From Polaromonas sp. (GTDB lineage Bacteria > Pseudomonadota > Gammaproteobacteria > Burkholderiales > Burkholderiaceae_C), in NCBI RefSeq assembly GCF_029945895.1, contig NZ_JAQSDL010000014.1, forward strand, positions 1-64,000: 64,000 nucleotides of DNA, in the 5' to 3' direction. A program made the translations under genes and the position numbers. The notes under the pieces were generated by a model that was given only the letters and a program-made list of their open reading frames with translations, did no database searches and was not told the DNA's origin. The stretch's first letter is position 1, and each line of letters opens with the position of its first letter. Of the stretch, positions 55,530 through 64,000 are shown piece after piece.

Positions 55530-57271
55530 TGGCCACGATCGGACGACGAGCTTACGCAGAAATGTTCGGCCCCACCGTGGGCGACCGCCTGCGCCTGTCC
55601 GACACCGAGTTGATGATCGAAGTCGAGGCCGACTACACCTTGCGCGCCGGCAGTTACGGCGAAGAGGTGAAGTTCGGCGGCGGCAAGACCATCCGTGACG
55701 GCATGGCGCAGTCGCAGAAAACCCGTGCCGAAGGCGCGATGGACTGCGTGATGACCAACGCGCTCATCATCGACCACTGGGGCATTGTCAAAGCCGACAT
55801 CGGCCTCAAGGGCGGGCGCATCGCGGCCATCGGCAAGGCCGGCAACCCCGACACCCAGCCCGGCGTCGAGATGATCATCGGCCCCGGCACCGAGATCATC
55901 AGCTGCGAAGGCATGATCGTCACCGCCGGCGGCATCGACTCGCACATCCATTTCATCTGCCCGCAGCAGATTGAGGAAGCGCTGACCTCGGGCGTGACCA
56001 CCATGCTGGGCGGCGGCACCGGCCCGGCCACCGGCACCTTTGCCACCACCTGCACGCCCGGCCCCTGGAACATCGAGCGCATGCTGCAGGCGGCCGATGC
56101 CTTCCCGATGAACCTGGGTTTTCTGGGCAAAGGCAACGCCAGCCTGCCGGCCGCGCTGCATGAACAAATCGATGCCGGCGTGATCGGCCTGAAGCTGCAT
56201 GAGGACTGGGGCACGACACCGGCCGCGATCAGCAACTGCCTGGACGTCGCCGAAGAAACCGATGTGCAGGTCGCCATCCACAGCGACACGCTCAATGAAA
56301 GCGGTTTTGTCGAAAATACGATTGCCGCCACCAAGGGCCGCACCCTGTGCGCCTTCCACACCGAAGGCGCGGGCGGCGGCCATGCACCCGACATCCTCAA
56401 GGTGGTTGGCGAGCAGAACTTTTTGCCGTCCTCGACCAACCCCACCATGCCCTACACCGTCAACACGCTGGACGAACATGTGGACATGCTGATGGTCTGC
56501 CACCACCTGGACCCGGCGATTGCCGAGGACCTGGCTTTTGCAGAAAGCCGCATCCGCAAGGAAACTATTGCCGCTGAAGATGTGCTGCACGACCTGGGCG
56601 CGATCAGCATGATGAGCAGCGACAGCCAGGCCATGGGCAGGGTCGGCGAGGTCATCATCCGCACCTGGCAAACCGCGCACAAGATGAAGCTGCAGCGCGG
56701 CAAGCTGCAAGGACCACAAGCCGGCGGCGGCGCCGGGGACACCGATCGCAACGACAACTTCCGCGTCAAGCGTTACATCAGCAAATACACCATCAACCCG
56801 GCGATCGCCCACGGTATCTCGCACGAGGTCGGCTCCGTCGAAGTTGGCAAGTGGGCCGATCTGGTGGTCTGGAAACCGGCCTTCTTCGGCATCAAGCCGG
56901 CGCTGATTCTCAAGGGCGGCTTCATCGCGATGGCTGCGATGGGTGATCCCAACGCCTCCATCCCGACACCGCAGCCGGTGCACTATCGGCCCATGTTCGG
57001 CGGCTTCGGCGGCGCGATTGCCAAGGGCTCGCTGACCTTTGTGTCGCAGGCCGGTCTGGCCGGCGGCATCAAGGAGCGTTTTGGTCTGGCCAAGAACCTG
57101 GCCGCCGTGAAGAACATACGCGGCGTGCAGAAGCGCCACATGATCCACAATGATTACGCGCCGAAAATGGAAGTTGATGCACAGACCTACTCGGTGCGCG
57201 CCGACGGCCAGTTGCTCACCTGCGAGCCGGCGACCAGCCTGCCGATGACACAACGCTACTTTCTTTTCTGA
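55529..57271 (+). CDS. ureC: Urease alpha (catalytic) subunit
   Basis: A 580-residue subunit (a TTG upstream at 55526 gives a longer frame; the ATG at 55529 is preferred). Catalytic residues are recognisable: His139 and His141 (DSHIHF), carbamylated Lys222 (LKLHEDW), His251, His277 (CAFHTEG), and flap residues Cys324-His325 (MVCHHLD). It hydrolyses urea to ammonia and carbamate with two nickel ions. Length is normal. Confidence 0.98.
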   Translation: MATIGRRAYAEMFGPTVGDRLRLSDTELMIEVEADYTLRAGSYGEEVKFGGGKTIRDGMAQSQKTRAEGAMDCVMTNALIIDHWGIVKADIGLKGGRIAAIGKAGNPDTQPGVEMIIGPGTEIISCEGMIVTAGGIDSHIHFICPQQIEEALTSGVTTMLGGGTGPATGTFATTCTPGPWNIERMLQAADAFPMNLGFLGKGNASLPAALHEQIDAGVIGLKLHEDWGTTPAAISNCLDVAEETDVQVAIHSDTLNESGFVENTIAATKGRTLCAFHTEGAGGGHAPDILKVVGEQNFLPSSTNPTMPYTVNTLDEHVDMLMVCHHLDPAIAEDLAFAESRIRKETIAAEDVLHDLGAISMMSSDSQAMGRVGEVIIRTWQTAHKMKLQRGKLQGPQAGGGAGDTDRNDNFRVKRYISKYTINPAIAHGISHEVGSVEVGKWADLVVWKPAFFGIKPALILKGGFIAMAAMGDPNASIPTPQPVHYRPMFGGFGGAIAKGSLTFVSQAGLAGGIKERFGLAKNLAAVKNIRGVQKRHMIHNDYAPKMEVDAQTYSVRADGQLLTCEPATSLPMTQRYFLF

Positions 57272-57285
57272 ACTGAATTTCCTCC

Positions 57286-57918
57286 ATGCTCCAGGTTTCC
57301 AAAATCATGCCGCAGGGCGCCGGCCTCGCCCCGGTGCTGCTCAAACGCGCTGCCACCGTCGAACTCGACTGGGACATCCGCCAGAAAAGCCGCTTCGAGG
57401 CCACCGACTCGCTGGGCCGGCAGCTCGGCATTTTTCTGCCGCGCGGCACCCTGGTGCGCGGTGGTGATGTGCTGGTGGCCGAAGACGGTTCGCTGGTCAA
57501 AGTCATCGCCGCGCCGCAAACCGTGCTGCGCATCACCGCCTGCACCAGCCACGGCAGCCCGTTCGACCTGACCCGCGCGGCCTATCATCTCGGCAACCGC
57601 CATGTGCCTATCGAACTCAAGCCGGATCACCTGAAGATAGAGCCCGACCATGTGCTGGCGGAGATGCTGCGGTCCATGCACCTGATCGTCAACGAGGTCA
57701 GCGAATCTTTCGAGCCTGAAGGCGGCGCGTATCGCTCGGGCGGCCACGGCCATGCGCATGAGGGTGGCCATGACCACGCCCATGCACCGGCTGCGGCGCC
57801 TGCGCTCCACGTGCACGGGCCCGACTGCAGTCACGGCCACGATCACGGACATGACCACGCGCACGAGGCGCAGCCGGTCGCGATCCAGGGCCACCCACAC
57901 AAGCCGCATAGCCATTGA
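57286..57918 (+). CDS. ureE: Urease accessory protein UreE with long His-rich tail
   Basis: A 210-residue nickel chaperone. Residues 1-145 form the UreE core. The C-terminal tail of about 60 residues is very His-rich ([13 protein letters not shown] and [13 protein letters not shown]), longer than in many UreE proteins, suggesting nickel storage capacity. It is 14 bp after ureC. Confidence 0.96.
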   Translation: MLQVSKIMPQGAGLAPVLLKRAATVELDWDIRQKSRFEATDSLGRQLGIFLPRGTLVRGGDVLVAEDGSLVKVIAAPQTVLRITACTSHGSPFDLTRAAYHLGNRHVPIELKPDHLKIEPDHVLAEMLRSMHLIVNEVSESFEPEGGAYRSGGHGHAHEGGHDHAHAPAAAPALHVHGPDCSHGHDHGHDHAHEAQPVAIQGHPHKPHSH

Positions 57919-58613
57919 GCGCCACGGCCCCGCCCCTGCCGGCCGCCAGCCTGCTGCAACTGATCTGGCTGGCCTCCCCGGCCCTGCCCGTTGGCGGTTT
58001 TTCCTACTCCGAAGGACTGGAAGCCGGCGTGGACCGGGCGGGAGTAGCTACGGAAAGCATAGCGGCCGACTGGCTCAGCGACCAGTTGCACCTAAGCCTG
58101 GCGCGCGGCGACCTGGCGGTGATCGCGCAGGCGATCCCGGCCTGGCGCAACAAGCAGCTCGACAGGGTGAAAGCGCTCAACGACTGGGTGCTGCAGACCC
58201 GCGAGACCAGCGAGCTGCGGGCGCAGGCCGAACAGATGGGACGCTCGCTGCTGGAATGGCTGCGCAATCACCACAGCGTCAGCGATGCAGCTATCGATGC
58301 CTGCGCGAAGTTGCCACCGACCTACCCCGTCACCTTTGCACTGGCCGCCTCACCGCTGGCTGCCGGTGTGCCCGATTGCCTGACCGCCTACGCATTTGGC
58401 TGGGCCGAAAACATGATGCAGGCCGCGCTCAAGTCGGTGCCGCTGGGCCAGAGCGCCGGCCAGCGCATCCTCGCGCGGCTGGCTGAAGAAATTCCCGCAG
58501 CCATCACGACGGCGATGGCGCTGGAAGACCGTGAACGCCAGGCCTTTTCGCCCATGCTGGCGATTCTTTCATCGCAACACGAAACCCAGTACTCCCGGCT
58601 TTTCCGCTCCTGA
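57915..58613 (+). CDS. ureF: Urease accessory protein UreF
   Basis: A 232-residue GTPase-activating/regulatory chaperone for UreG. Motifs: [16 protein letters not shown] (about 24-39) and [29 protein letters not shown] [21 protein letters not shown]. The start is TTG at 57915, overlapping the ureE stop (TTGA). The TTG choice is supported by the absence of a later in-frame ATG near the conserved start. Confidence 0.94.
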   Translation: MSATAPPLPAASLLQLIWLASPALPVGGFSYSEGLEAGVDRAGVATESIAADWLSDQLHLSLARGDLAVIAQAIPAWRNKQLDRVKALNDWVLQTRETSELRAQAEQMGRSLLEWLRNHHSVSDAAIDACAKLPPTYPVTFALAASPLAAGVPDCLTAYAFGWAENMMQAALKSVPLGQSAGQRILARLAEEIPAAITTAMALEDRERQAFSPMLAILSSQHETQYSRLFRS

Positions 58614-58643
58614 GCGCGAAGTCATCATTCCGAGGAACTTCCG

Positions 58644-59300
58644 ATGAGCATGCACCACATCCCCAACCGCACCAAGAAACTGCCCCCGCTGCGCGTCGGC
58701 ATAGGCGGTCCCGTCGGCTCCGGAAAAACCACCCTGCTCGAGATGTTGTGCAAGGCCATGAAGGACAAGTACGACCTGGTGGCCATCACCAACGACATCT
58801 ACACCAAGGAAGACCAGCGCATCCTGACCGTCAGCGGCGCGCTCGATGCCGAACGCATCATGGGTGTGGAGACCGGCGGCTGCCCGCACACCGCGATCCG
58901 TGAAGACGCCTCCATCAACCTCGAGGCCATCGACCGCATGCTGGAAGACTTTCCCGACGCCGACGTGGTGTTTGTGGAGTCCGGCGGCGACAACCTGGCC
59001 GCGACCTTCAGCCCTGAACTCAGCGACCTGACGATTTACGTGATCGACGTCGCCGCTGGCGAAAAAATACCGCGCAAGGGCGGCCCCGGCATCACCAAAA
59101 GCGACCTGTTCGTCATCAACAAGACCGACCTGGCGCCCTACGTAGGCGCTGACCTGGCCGTGATGGAAGCCGACACCATCCGCATGCGCACCACCGCCAA
59201 AGGCCTGAAACCCTTTGTCATGACCAACCTGAAGACCAACACGGGCCTGACGGAGGTGGTGGCGTTTATTGAAAGCAAAGGCATGCTGGGCGCGGCTTGA
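58644..59300 (+). CDS. ureG: Urease accessory GTPase UreG
   Basis: A 218-residue SIMIBI GTPase delivering nickel. P-loop GPVGSGKTT, Cys-Pro-His motif in [10 protein letters not shown] (metal site), FVESGGDNL, and G4 NKTDL. The gene ends the urease cluster. The following gap of about 20 bp has a convergent gene. Confidence 0.97.
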   Translation: MSMHHIPNRTKKLPPLRVGIGGPVGSGKTTLLEMLCKAMKDKYDLVAITNDIYTKEDQRILTVSGALDAERIMGVETGGCPHTAIREDASINLEAIDRMLEDFPDADVVFVESGGDNLAATFSPELSDLTIYVIDVAAGEKIPRKGGPGITKSDLFVINKTDLAPYVGADLAVMEADTIRMRTTAKGLKPFVMTNLKTNTGLTEVVAFIESKGMLGAA

Positions 59301-59322
59301 GCCTGGGCCGGGGTACCCGCCT

Positions 59323-59844
59323 CTAGAGTTCGCCCGCGTCCTTGAGAACGCGCGCCTTGTAAATCAGACGCACGCTGGTCTGGCCCGCAGAACCGGATTG
59401 CAGGGCCAGAATGTCCACGCCATCGTGCACCCAGGAGGCGCTTCCGGCCTCCACGCTGGACAAAGCCCCGTGCAGCGGCAGTTCCGGCCCATAAAGCCCC
59501 TGCAGCGAGGCCACCAGATGCGCGAAAGCCTCGCCGGATGGTGGGAAGGTGCCGGGTTGCATCAGCAGTTCCACCCGCTGCAGCGCCGGCCCCGCAAAAA
59601 AGAAGGTCTCGTCGAAAACCAGACCGGCCTGCTGGACACCATCAACCCTCCAGCGCCCGACAGCACCAGCGACGGACTGCGGCCGGGGAACCGGATGAAG
59701 TCCCGGTACAGCTTCGCGCAACTCGGAAACGGTCACGCCCAGATGCACCCCGGGCGGAATCAGCGGCTGTGCGGCTGCGGGGCCGGCGCAAACAGCCAGC
59801 AACAAGCTGACGAGAGCGGACCAACAACGAAAGGGGGAAATCAT
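59323..59844 (-). CDS. Exported hypothetical protein
   Basis: A 173-residue protein with a signal peptide (residues 1-26, cut AAA-Q). The mature part begins with GVHLGVTVSELREAVPGL and continues with strands typical of a small alpha/beta fold; no family recognised. The frame upstream of the ATG at 59844 runs through the tRNA gene and is not coding. It is convergent with ureG. Confidence 0.7.
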   Translation of the reverse strand: MISPFRCWSALVSLLLAVCAGPAAAQPLIPPGVHLGVTVSELREAVPGLHPVPRPQSVAGAVGRWRVDGVQQAGLVFDETFFFAGPALQRVELLMQPGTFPPSGEAFAHLVASLQGLYGPELPLHGALSSVEAGSASWVHDGVDILALQSGSAGQTSVRLIYKARVLKDAGEL

Positions 59845-59881
59845 GGGGGTAGATTGGGCTGCCGGCCGGTGTCGGGCCGTC

Positions 59882-59969
59882 TGGCGGAAGCGGTGAGATT
59901 CGAACTCACGAAAGGTTTCCCTTTGCCGGTTTTCAAGACCGGTGCAATCGACCACTCTGCCACGCTTCC
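59882..59969 (-). tRNA. tRNA-Ser (anticodon UGA)
   Basis: Class II tRNA with 7-bp acceptor GGAAGCG/CGCTTCC, D-loop, anticodon stem with loop CTTGAAA (anticodon TGA), long variable arm and T-loop GTTCGAATC. The CCA end is encoded. Confidence 0.95.
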
Positions 59970-60216
59970 AGAGGGGTAGTTTAACCGCTAACAGGCGAAC
60001 CGACTCCAGGCCGCCTGCCTTGACGCGCCGCGTAGAGGGGATCGGCGAGACTGTGGTGAAGGCCGCGGATCGGAAGAACATCCGGCGCCGTTTTCCTGGC
60101 GCACCCAACCCCTGCGATATCCCCGGCAGCAGACGGTTTACCGCAGCCGGCCGGCGCAGTACCATTTGTGCTGCATGCCACCCCGCGCATGTCAATCCGC
60201 TTCCAGGGAGTCAGCC

Positions 60217-60694
60217 ATGAACCGTCTCGTCAAACATCTGGTTTTCGCGTTGCTGTCTGTCTGCTCAGCGGCCTTTGCCGCGGGCGACGTGAGCAGTTCG
60301 GCGGACGCCGGCGCTTCTGCCGACCCTGTGCTGGCGGCCACCCAGGCCGCGTTTGCGAAGAAGAACTGGGCCGCCGCCCAGAGCGGCTTGCAGAAAGCGC
60401 TGGCGGGCTCGCCGCAAAAATTCCGACTACCACAACCTCTACGCCTATTCGATCCGCAAGGGCGCGAACCCGGACATGGCGCTGGTGTTCAAGCACTACG
60501 GGGAAGCCCTGCGTCTCAACCCGAAACACCGCGGCGCGCATGAATATGTGGGCGAGGCCTACCTGATGGTGGGGGACCTGGCCAAGGCCAAGCAGCATCT
60601 GGCCGCGCTCGACAAGCTGTGCTTCATGCCGTGCGAAGAGTACACCGACCTGAAGAAGGCGATTGCTGCTTACGAGGCAAAACGCAAGCCCTGA
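60217..60694 (+). pseudogene. TPR-repeat exported protein gene with frameshift
   Basis: A signal peptide (MNRLVKHLVFALLSVCSAAFA) and an N-terminal part run in one frame to the A5 tract at 60416-60420; the conserved continuation (NSDYHNLYAYSIRKGANPDMAL, and the later GEAYLMVGDLAKAKQHLAALDKLC) is in the next frame. One extra A explains the shift; with it removed, the product would be about 159 residues with two TPR motifs. Either the gene is broken, or it is a sequencing error or a slippage site. The ATG at 60217 has CAGGGAG 7 nt upstream. Confidence 0.75.
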
Positions 60695-60728
60695 GGCAAA
60701 GACGCGCCCAGGTCCCACGACTTGGTGC

Positions 60729-61970
60729 TCAATCCGCCAGAAAAAGCGTCTGCAAATCGTTCAGGAAGTCAAAGCCGCGCTCGGTCGGCTTGACCCGCGC
60801 CAAGTCGCGCTCGATCAGGCCCTTGCGTTCGGCCTCGTCCAACCCGGTCTGGATCGCCGTCAACGGCAAGCCGGTTTTTTCAGAAAAATCCTGCAGTTTG
60901 AAGCCCTCGCGCAGGCGCAGGGCGTTGAGCATGAACTCGAACGGCAAATCGGCACGGCTGACCTCGTTGTCCTGCGCCACCGGCGTGCCGGCGAGCGCCT
61001 TGTCCATGTAGAGCCTGGGCTCCCGAAAGCGCACCTGGCGCACCACTCGGTGCGCAAAACTGAGCTTGCTGTGGGCGCCGGCGCCTATGCCCAGGTAGTC
61101 GCCGAACTTCCAGTAGTTCAGGTTGTGCAGGCAGCAGTGGCCGGGCTTGGCGTAAGCCGATATCTCGTACCGGTCCATACCCGCCACTCCGGTCAGTTCG
61201 GTGATACGGTCCAGCATGGCGTAAGCGTCGTCGTCCTCCGGCAGCACCGGCGGGTGTCTGGCGAAGAAGGTGTTGGGTTCGACCGTCAGCTGGTAGATCG
61301 AGATATGCGGGGGCGCAAACACCAGCGCCTGCTGCATGTCGTGCTCGAGCCCGGCCAGCGTTTGCCCGGGCAAGGCGTACATGATGTCGAGGTTGAAGGT
61401 GTCAAAAGCCTGCGCGGCTTCCTCGACCGCAGCGATGGCCTGCGCGCGGTCGTGCACCCGGCCCAGCGCCTGCAAATGCTGGTCGTCAAAACTCTGTACG
61501 CCGATCGACAGCCGTGTGACACCAGCGCTGCGAAAGGCCTTGAAGCGGTGTTTCTCAAAGGTACCCGGGTTGGCTTCGAGCGTGATTTCGCAGTCGGGCT
61601 CCAGCCGCAGCCGCGCGCGGATGTCAGCCAACAGGCGGTCGATGGCCTGCGGCGAGAACAGGCTGGGCGTACCGCCGCCAATGAAGATGCTGTGCACCGT
61701 GCGGCCCCAGATCAGTGGCAGCGAGGCTTCCAGGTCGGCCATCAGCGCGTCAAGGTAACGCCGCTCGGGCAACTCGCCAGACACTTCGTGCGAGTTGAAA
61801 TCGCAGTAAGGGCACTTCTTGAGGCACCAGGGCAGGTGCACATAAAGCGACAGCGGTGGCAATGCAGACAGCCGCAGCGTGCCGTCCCGCATGTAGTGCT
61901 GGATGTCCTTGAGCCCCGCCCCGGCTTCCTCCCTGGGCGACGCGCTGACAACAGGAATGGGAAAAGTCAT
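60729..61970 (-). CDS. hemW: Heme chaperone HemW (radical SAM family)
   Basis: A 413-residue protein of the radical SAM family. The FeS-cluster cysteines are Cys49, Cys53 and Cys56 (CLKKCPYCDF). The GGGTPSLF and TLEANPGT motifs and the C-terminal HemW domain (MDRYEISAYAKPG, LGIGAGAHSK) follow. HemW is a heme chaperone formerly called HemN-like oxygen-independent coproporphyrinogen oxidase; the missing extra Cys of HemN supports HemW. Followed on the same strand by no gene; it is downstream of rdgB. Confidence 0.95.
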   Translation of the reverse strand: MTFPIPVVSASPREEAGAGLKDIQHYMRDGTLRLSALPPLSLYVHLPWCLKKCPYCDFNSHEVSGELPERRYLDALMADLEASLPLIWGRTVHSIFIGGGTPSLFSPQAIDRLLADIRARLRLEPDCEITLEANPGTFEKHRFKAFRSAGVTRLSIGVQSFDDQHLQALGRVHDRAQAIAAVEEAAQAFDTFNLDIMYALPGQTLAGLEHDMQQALVFAPPHISIYQLTVEPNTFFARHPPVLPEDDDAYAMLDRITELTGVAGMDRYEISAYAKPGHCCLHNLNYWKFGDYLGIGAGAHSKLSFAHRVVRQVRFREPRLYMDKALAGTPVAQDNEVSRADLPFEFMLNALRLREGFKLQDFSEKTGLPLTAIQTGLDEAERKGLIERDLARVKPTERGFDFLNDLQTLFLAD

Positions 61971-62004
61971 GGGAATACGAATACAGATACGAAGACCAGA
62001 ACGT

Positions 62005-62604
62005 TCACAGCCAGCGCTCGCGCATCAGGTCCATCATCTGGCGCGCCGCTATGCCGCGGTGGCTGTGGGCGTTTTTCACCTCGACCGGCAGTTCGGCAAA
62101 GGTCTTGCCGAAGGACGGAATGAACATCACCGGGTCGAAGCCGAAACCGTTGCTGCCCACCGGCTCGCGCGCGATCTCGCCGCTGACACGGCCTACGGCG
62201 ATCAGGGGCTCGGGGTCATCGGCAGACCGCAGCGCCACGAGGGTGCTGACCAGCGCGGCGCGGCGCTGCTCCATGCCAGCCATCTGTTCGAGCAGGGCGC
62301 GCACATTGTTGTCATCGCCTTTGTCGTAGCCAAACTGCGTGGCGTAAAAAGCCGTGTCCACGCCCGGCAGCCCGCCAAAGGCATCGACACACAAGCCAGC
62401 GTCGTCGGCCAGCGCCGGCAGGCCGCTGAGCCGTGATGCATGGCGCGCCTTGGCCAGGGCGTTTTCGACAAAAGTCCGAAAGGGTTCCTCGGCCTCAGGG
62501 ATGCCCAGGTCAGACTGTTTCACCAGCGTCACGCCCAGCGGTGCCAGCATGGCCTGCAGTTCAGCGAGTTTTCCGGGGTTGTTCGATGCGAGTACGATTT
62601 TCAT
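62005..62604 (-). CDS. rdgB: Non-canonical purine NTP pyrophosphatase (RdgB/HAM1)
   Basis: A 199-residue housecleaning enzyme removing dITP/XTP. The N-terminal LASNNPGKLAELQAML motif and LADDAGLCVDAFGG (active-site aspartates) are typical, and HSHRGIAARQMM near the end. The start at 62604 (ATG) is preferred over TTG at 62610. It is downstream of rph, the usual order. Confidence 0.96.
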   Translation of the reverse strand: MKIVLASNNPGKLAELQAMLAPLGVTLVKQSDLGIPEAEEPFRTFVENALAKARHASRLSGLPALADDAGLCVDAFGGLPGVDTAFYATQFGYDKGDDNNVRALLEQMAGMEQRRAALVSTLVALRSADDPEPLIAVGRVSGEIAREPVGSNGFGFDPVMFIPSFGKTFAELPVEVKNAHSHRGIAARQMMDLMRERWL

Positions 62605-62615
62605 AAACAAAATAT

Positions 62616-62663
62616 GGCTTCAGCCCAATCAGGGCGGGCGCAAGCAGCTATTAATTCAGGAGC
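62616..62663. repeat. AGCTAY repeat, family B, forming the 3' end of rph
   Basis: GGCTTCAGCCC - spacer - GGGCGCAAGCAGCTATTAAT then TCAGGAGC. On the minus strand it supplies the last codons of rph (Ser-Leu-Leu-Asn) and its TAA stop. Confidence 0.75.
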
Positions 62664-63379
62664 GACTGCTGCTGCTGCACGACCAGCTCGCTGATGCCCT
62701 TTTCAGCCAGCAGGAGCAGCGCGTCCATCTCCTTGCGCGAGAAAGCCGCACCTTCCGCTGTGCCCTGCACTTCGACGTAATGGCCGGCGCCGGTCATCAC
62801 CACGTTCATGTCGGTATCGCAACTGACGTCTTCAATGTATTCGAGGTCGAGCAAGGGCGTTCCCTGCACGATGCCGACAGAAATGGCTGCCACATGACCG
62901 ATGATCGGTGTTTCCTTGAGCTTGCCTTCAGCCAGCAACTTGTTCACCGCGTCCTGCGCAGCGACAAAGGCGCCGGTGATGCTGGCCGTGCGTGTGCCGC
63001 CGTCGGCCTGGATCACGTCGCAGTCGAGATGTATGGTCCGTTCACCGAGTTTTTTCAGGTCGAACACGGCGCGCATAGAGCGGCCGATCAGGCGCTGGAT
63101 TTCCTGCGTGCGCCCGCTCTGCTTGCCGCGCGCGGCCTCGCGGTCGCTGCGGGTGTGGGTGGCGCGCGGCAGCATGCCGTATTCGGCGGTGACCCAGCCC
63201 TCGCCACTGCCCTTTTTGTGGCCCGGCACTTTTTCCTCGACCGAGGCGGTGCAGAGCACCCGCGTCGCGCCAAACTCGATCAGGACCGAGCCTTCCGCAT
63301 AGGCGGTGTAGGCCCGGGTGATGCGCACCGGGCGCAACTGGTCAGCGGCACGGGCGTTGCTTCTCGAAAATGAACTCAT
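62651..63379 (-). CDS. rph: Ribonuclease PH
   Basis: A 242-residue phosphorolytic 3'-exonuclease that trims tRNA 3' ends. Signatures: [41 protein letters not shown] (phosphate site) and [24 protein letters not shown]. The last five residues come from the repeat. It lies between rdgB and the PP2C gene, as usual in Comamonadaceae. Confidence 0.97.
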   Translation of the reverse strand: MSSFSRSNARAADQLRPVRITRAYTAYAEGSVLIEFGATRVLCTASVEEKVPGHKKGSGEGWVTAEYGMLPRATHTRSDREAARGKQSGRTQEIQRLIGRSMRAVFDLKKLGERTIHLDCDVIQADGGTRTASITGAFVAAQDAVNKLLAEGKLKETPIIGHVAAISVGIVQGTPLLDLEYIEDVSCDTDMNVVMTGAGHYVEVQGTAEGAAFSRKEMDALLLLAEKGISELVVQQQQSLLN

Positions 63380-63489
63380 GGTCAGGGCTTTCTGGCGTCG
63401 CTACGCCCGGGGAAACAGGAAAAAAGAAAAGAGAAGTCAGGCCAAAGGCAGAACCTGCGCGAAGGCGGCCAAGCTGCCTGACGGGGAAC

Positions 63490-64000
63490 TCAGGCCTTTT
63501 TTGCCGCCGAGCGGCGGATCGCCTCGTTGATTTCAGCGATGGAGCGTTCGATCGCCGCATCGTCAAGGTCTTCGACGCTGGAGTCGAGCACGCCGGCCTG
63601 AATGGTCGATGCAAACACACCGTCCATGATGCTGTCGGTCGAAATGCCGCGCGTCGATTCAAAAGCGTCCGGGGTTTCCCATTCCATGGCCAGCACGGTG
63701 ACGTTGTCGCTGTGCTCGCCGCCATTACGCAGTGCGTGTTCGACCATGTCGGGCACGGCCTCGGACACGCTGTTGCCAGCCATATGGCGGACAATTTCCG
63801 CGTCGGTCAATGTGCCCCACAGCCCGTCGGAGCACAGCATCAGCTTGTCGCCCTGCTGCAGGACAACCGGGCCGGCGATGTCGAACACCGGTTTGGAGGG
63901 CGACCCCAGGCAGGTGAACAGGATGTTGCGGTTCAGCCGCTCGAGTTTGATGATGCCGGCGTTTTGCTGCTCCAGGTAGGAGTGGTCGCGTGTGCGGGTC
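63490..64000 (-). CDS. PP2C-family serine/threonine phosphatase, C-terminal part
   Basis: The start lies beyond the right edge. The 169 visible residues contain KLMLCSDGLWGTLTDAEIV with the metal-binding aspartate (SDGLW), and SDNVTVLAMEW near the end. PP2C enzymes dephosphorylate Ser/Thr in signalling and often pair with Hanks kinases. It is upstream of rph on the same strand. Confidence 0.93.
   Translation of the reverse strand, partial: TRTRDHSYLEQQNAGIIKLERLNRNILFTCLGSPSKPVFDIAGPVVLQQGDKLMLCSDGLWGTLTDAEIVRHMAGNSVSEAVPDMVEHALRNGGEHSDNVTVLAMEWETPDAFESTRGISTDSIMDGVFASTIQAGVLDSSVEDLDDAAIERSIAEINEAIRRSAAKKA

Noticed and set aside
59845-60195. N-terminal extension of the hypothetical protein at 59323
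   Set aside because: The open frame runs through tRNA-Ser; the signal peptide begins at 59844.

Overview
The window (about 64 kb, high GC, long antisense shadow frames) is bacterial chromosome from a betaproteobacterium of the Comamonadaceae, most like Polaromonas or Rhodoferax. The evidence is the set of protein families, the gene order hemW-rdgB-rph-PP2C at the right end, and two families of short interspersed repeats that I associate with that family from general knowledge. No prophage, transposase, rRNA or CRISPR array was seen. One tRNA gene (tRNA-Ser, UGA) is present.

Layout. 1-5.5 kb: end of a Bug-type solute-binding protein, a 4HBT thioesterase, and a tartrate/hydroxy-acid set (glycerate kinase, Bug receptor, TtuC-like dehydrogenase, divergent LysR regulator). 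5.5-13.9 kb: purine breakdown, with puuD, xdhC (carrying three in-frame 27-residue repeat insertions), uraH, a GntR regulator with a perfect palindromic operator, puuE, a uraD-allantoate amidohydrolase fusion and an M20 hydrolase. 14-16.8 kb: a NitT/TauT-type ABC importer with a sigma-54-like promoter. 17.7-25.7 kb: cyanophycin, with DUF1854, an ABC exporter with a zinc ribbon, and two cyanophycin synthetase paralogues. 25.8-36 kb: ureD, an M48 lipoprotein, a Kef-type antiporter and the urea ABC importer urtABCDE. 36-50 kb: mixed genes, including a 1737-residue double histidine kinase, an IF-1 paralogue, and two very small ORFs. 50-59.3 kb: a response regulator, an NCS1-transporter/histidine-kinase fusion, and ureA-orf61-ureBCEFG. 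59.3-64 kb: tRNA-Ser, a frameshifted TPR gene, hemW, rdgB, rph and a partial PP2C phosphatase.

How it fits together. Most of the window concerns nitrogen: purine to urate, allantoin and allantoate; release of ammonia and urea; high-affinity urea uptake; urease; and storage of nitrogen as cyanophycin. Two strong sigma-54-type promoters lie back to back between ureA and the NCS1-kinase gene, and a third weaker one precedes the ABC importer. This suggests shared nitrogen-limitation control. The most unusual locus is that NCS1-kinase fusion. It joins a complete nucleobase/ureide-type transporter, an eight-cysteine segment, a histidine kinase and a receiver in one protein, is translationally coupled to a LuxR-type response regulator, and is divergent from urease.
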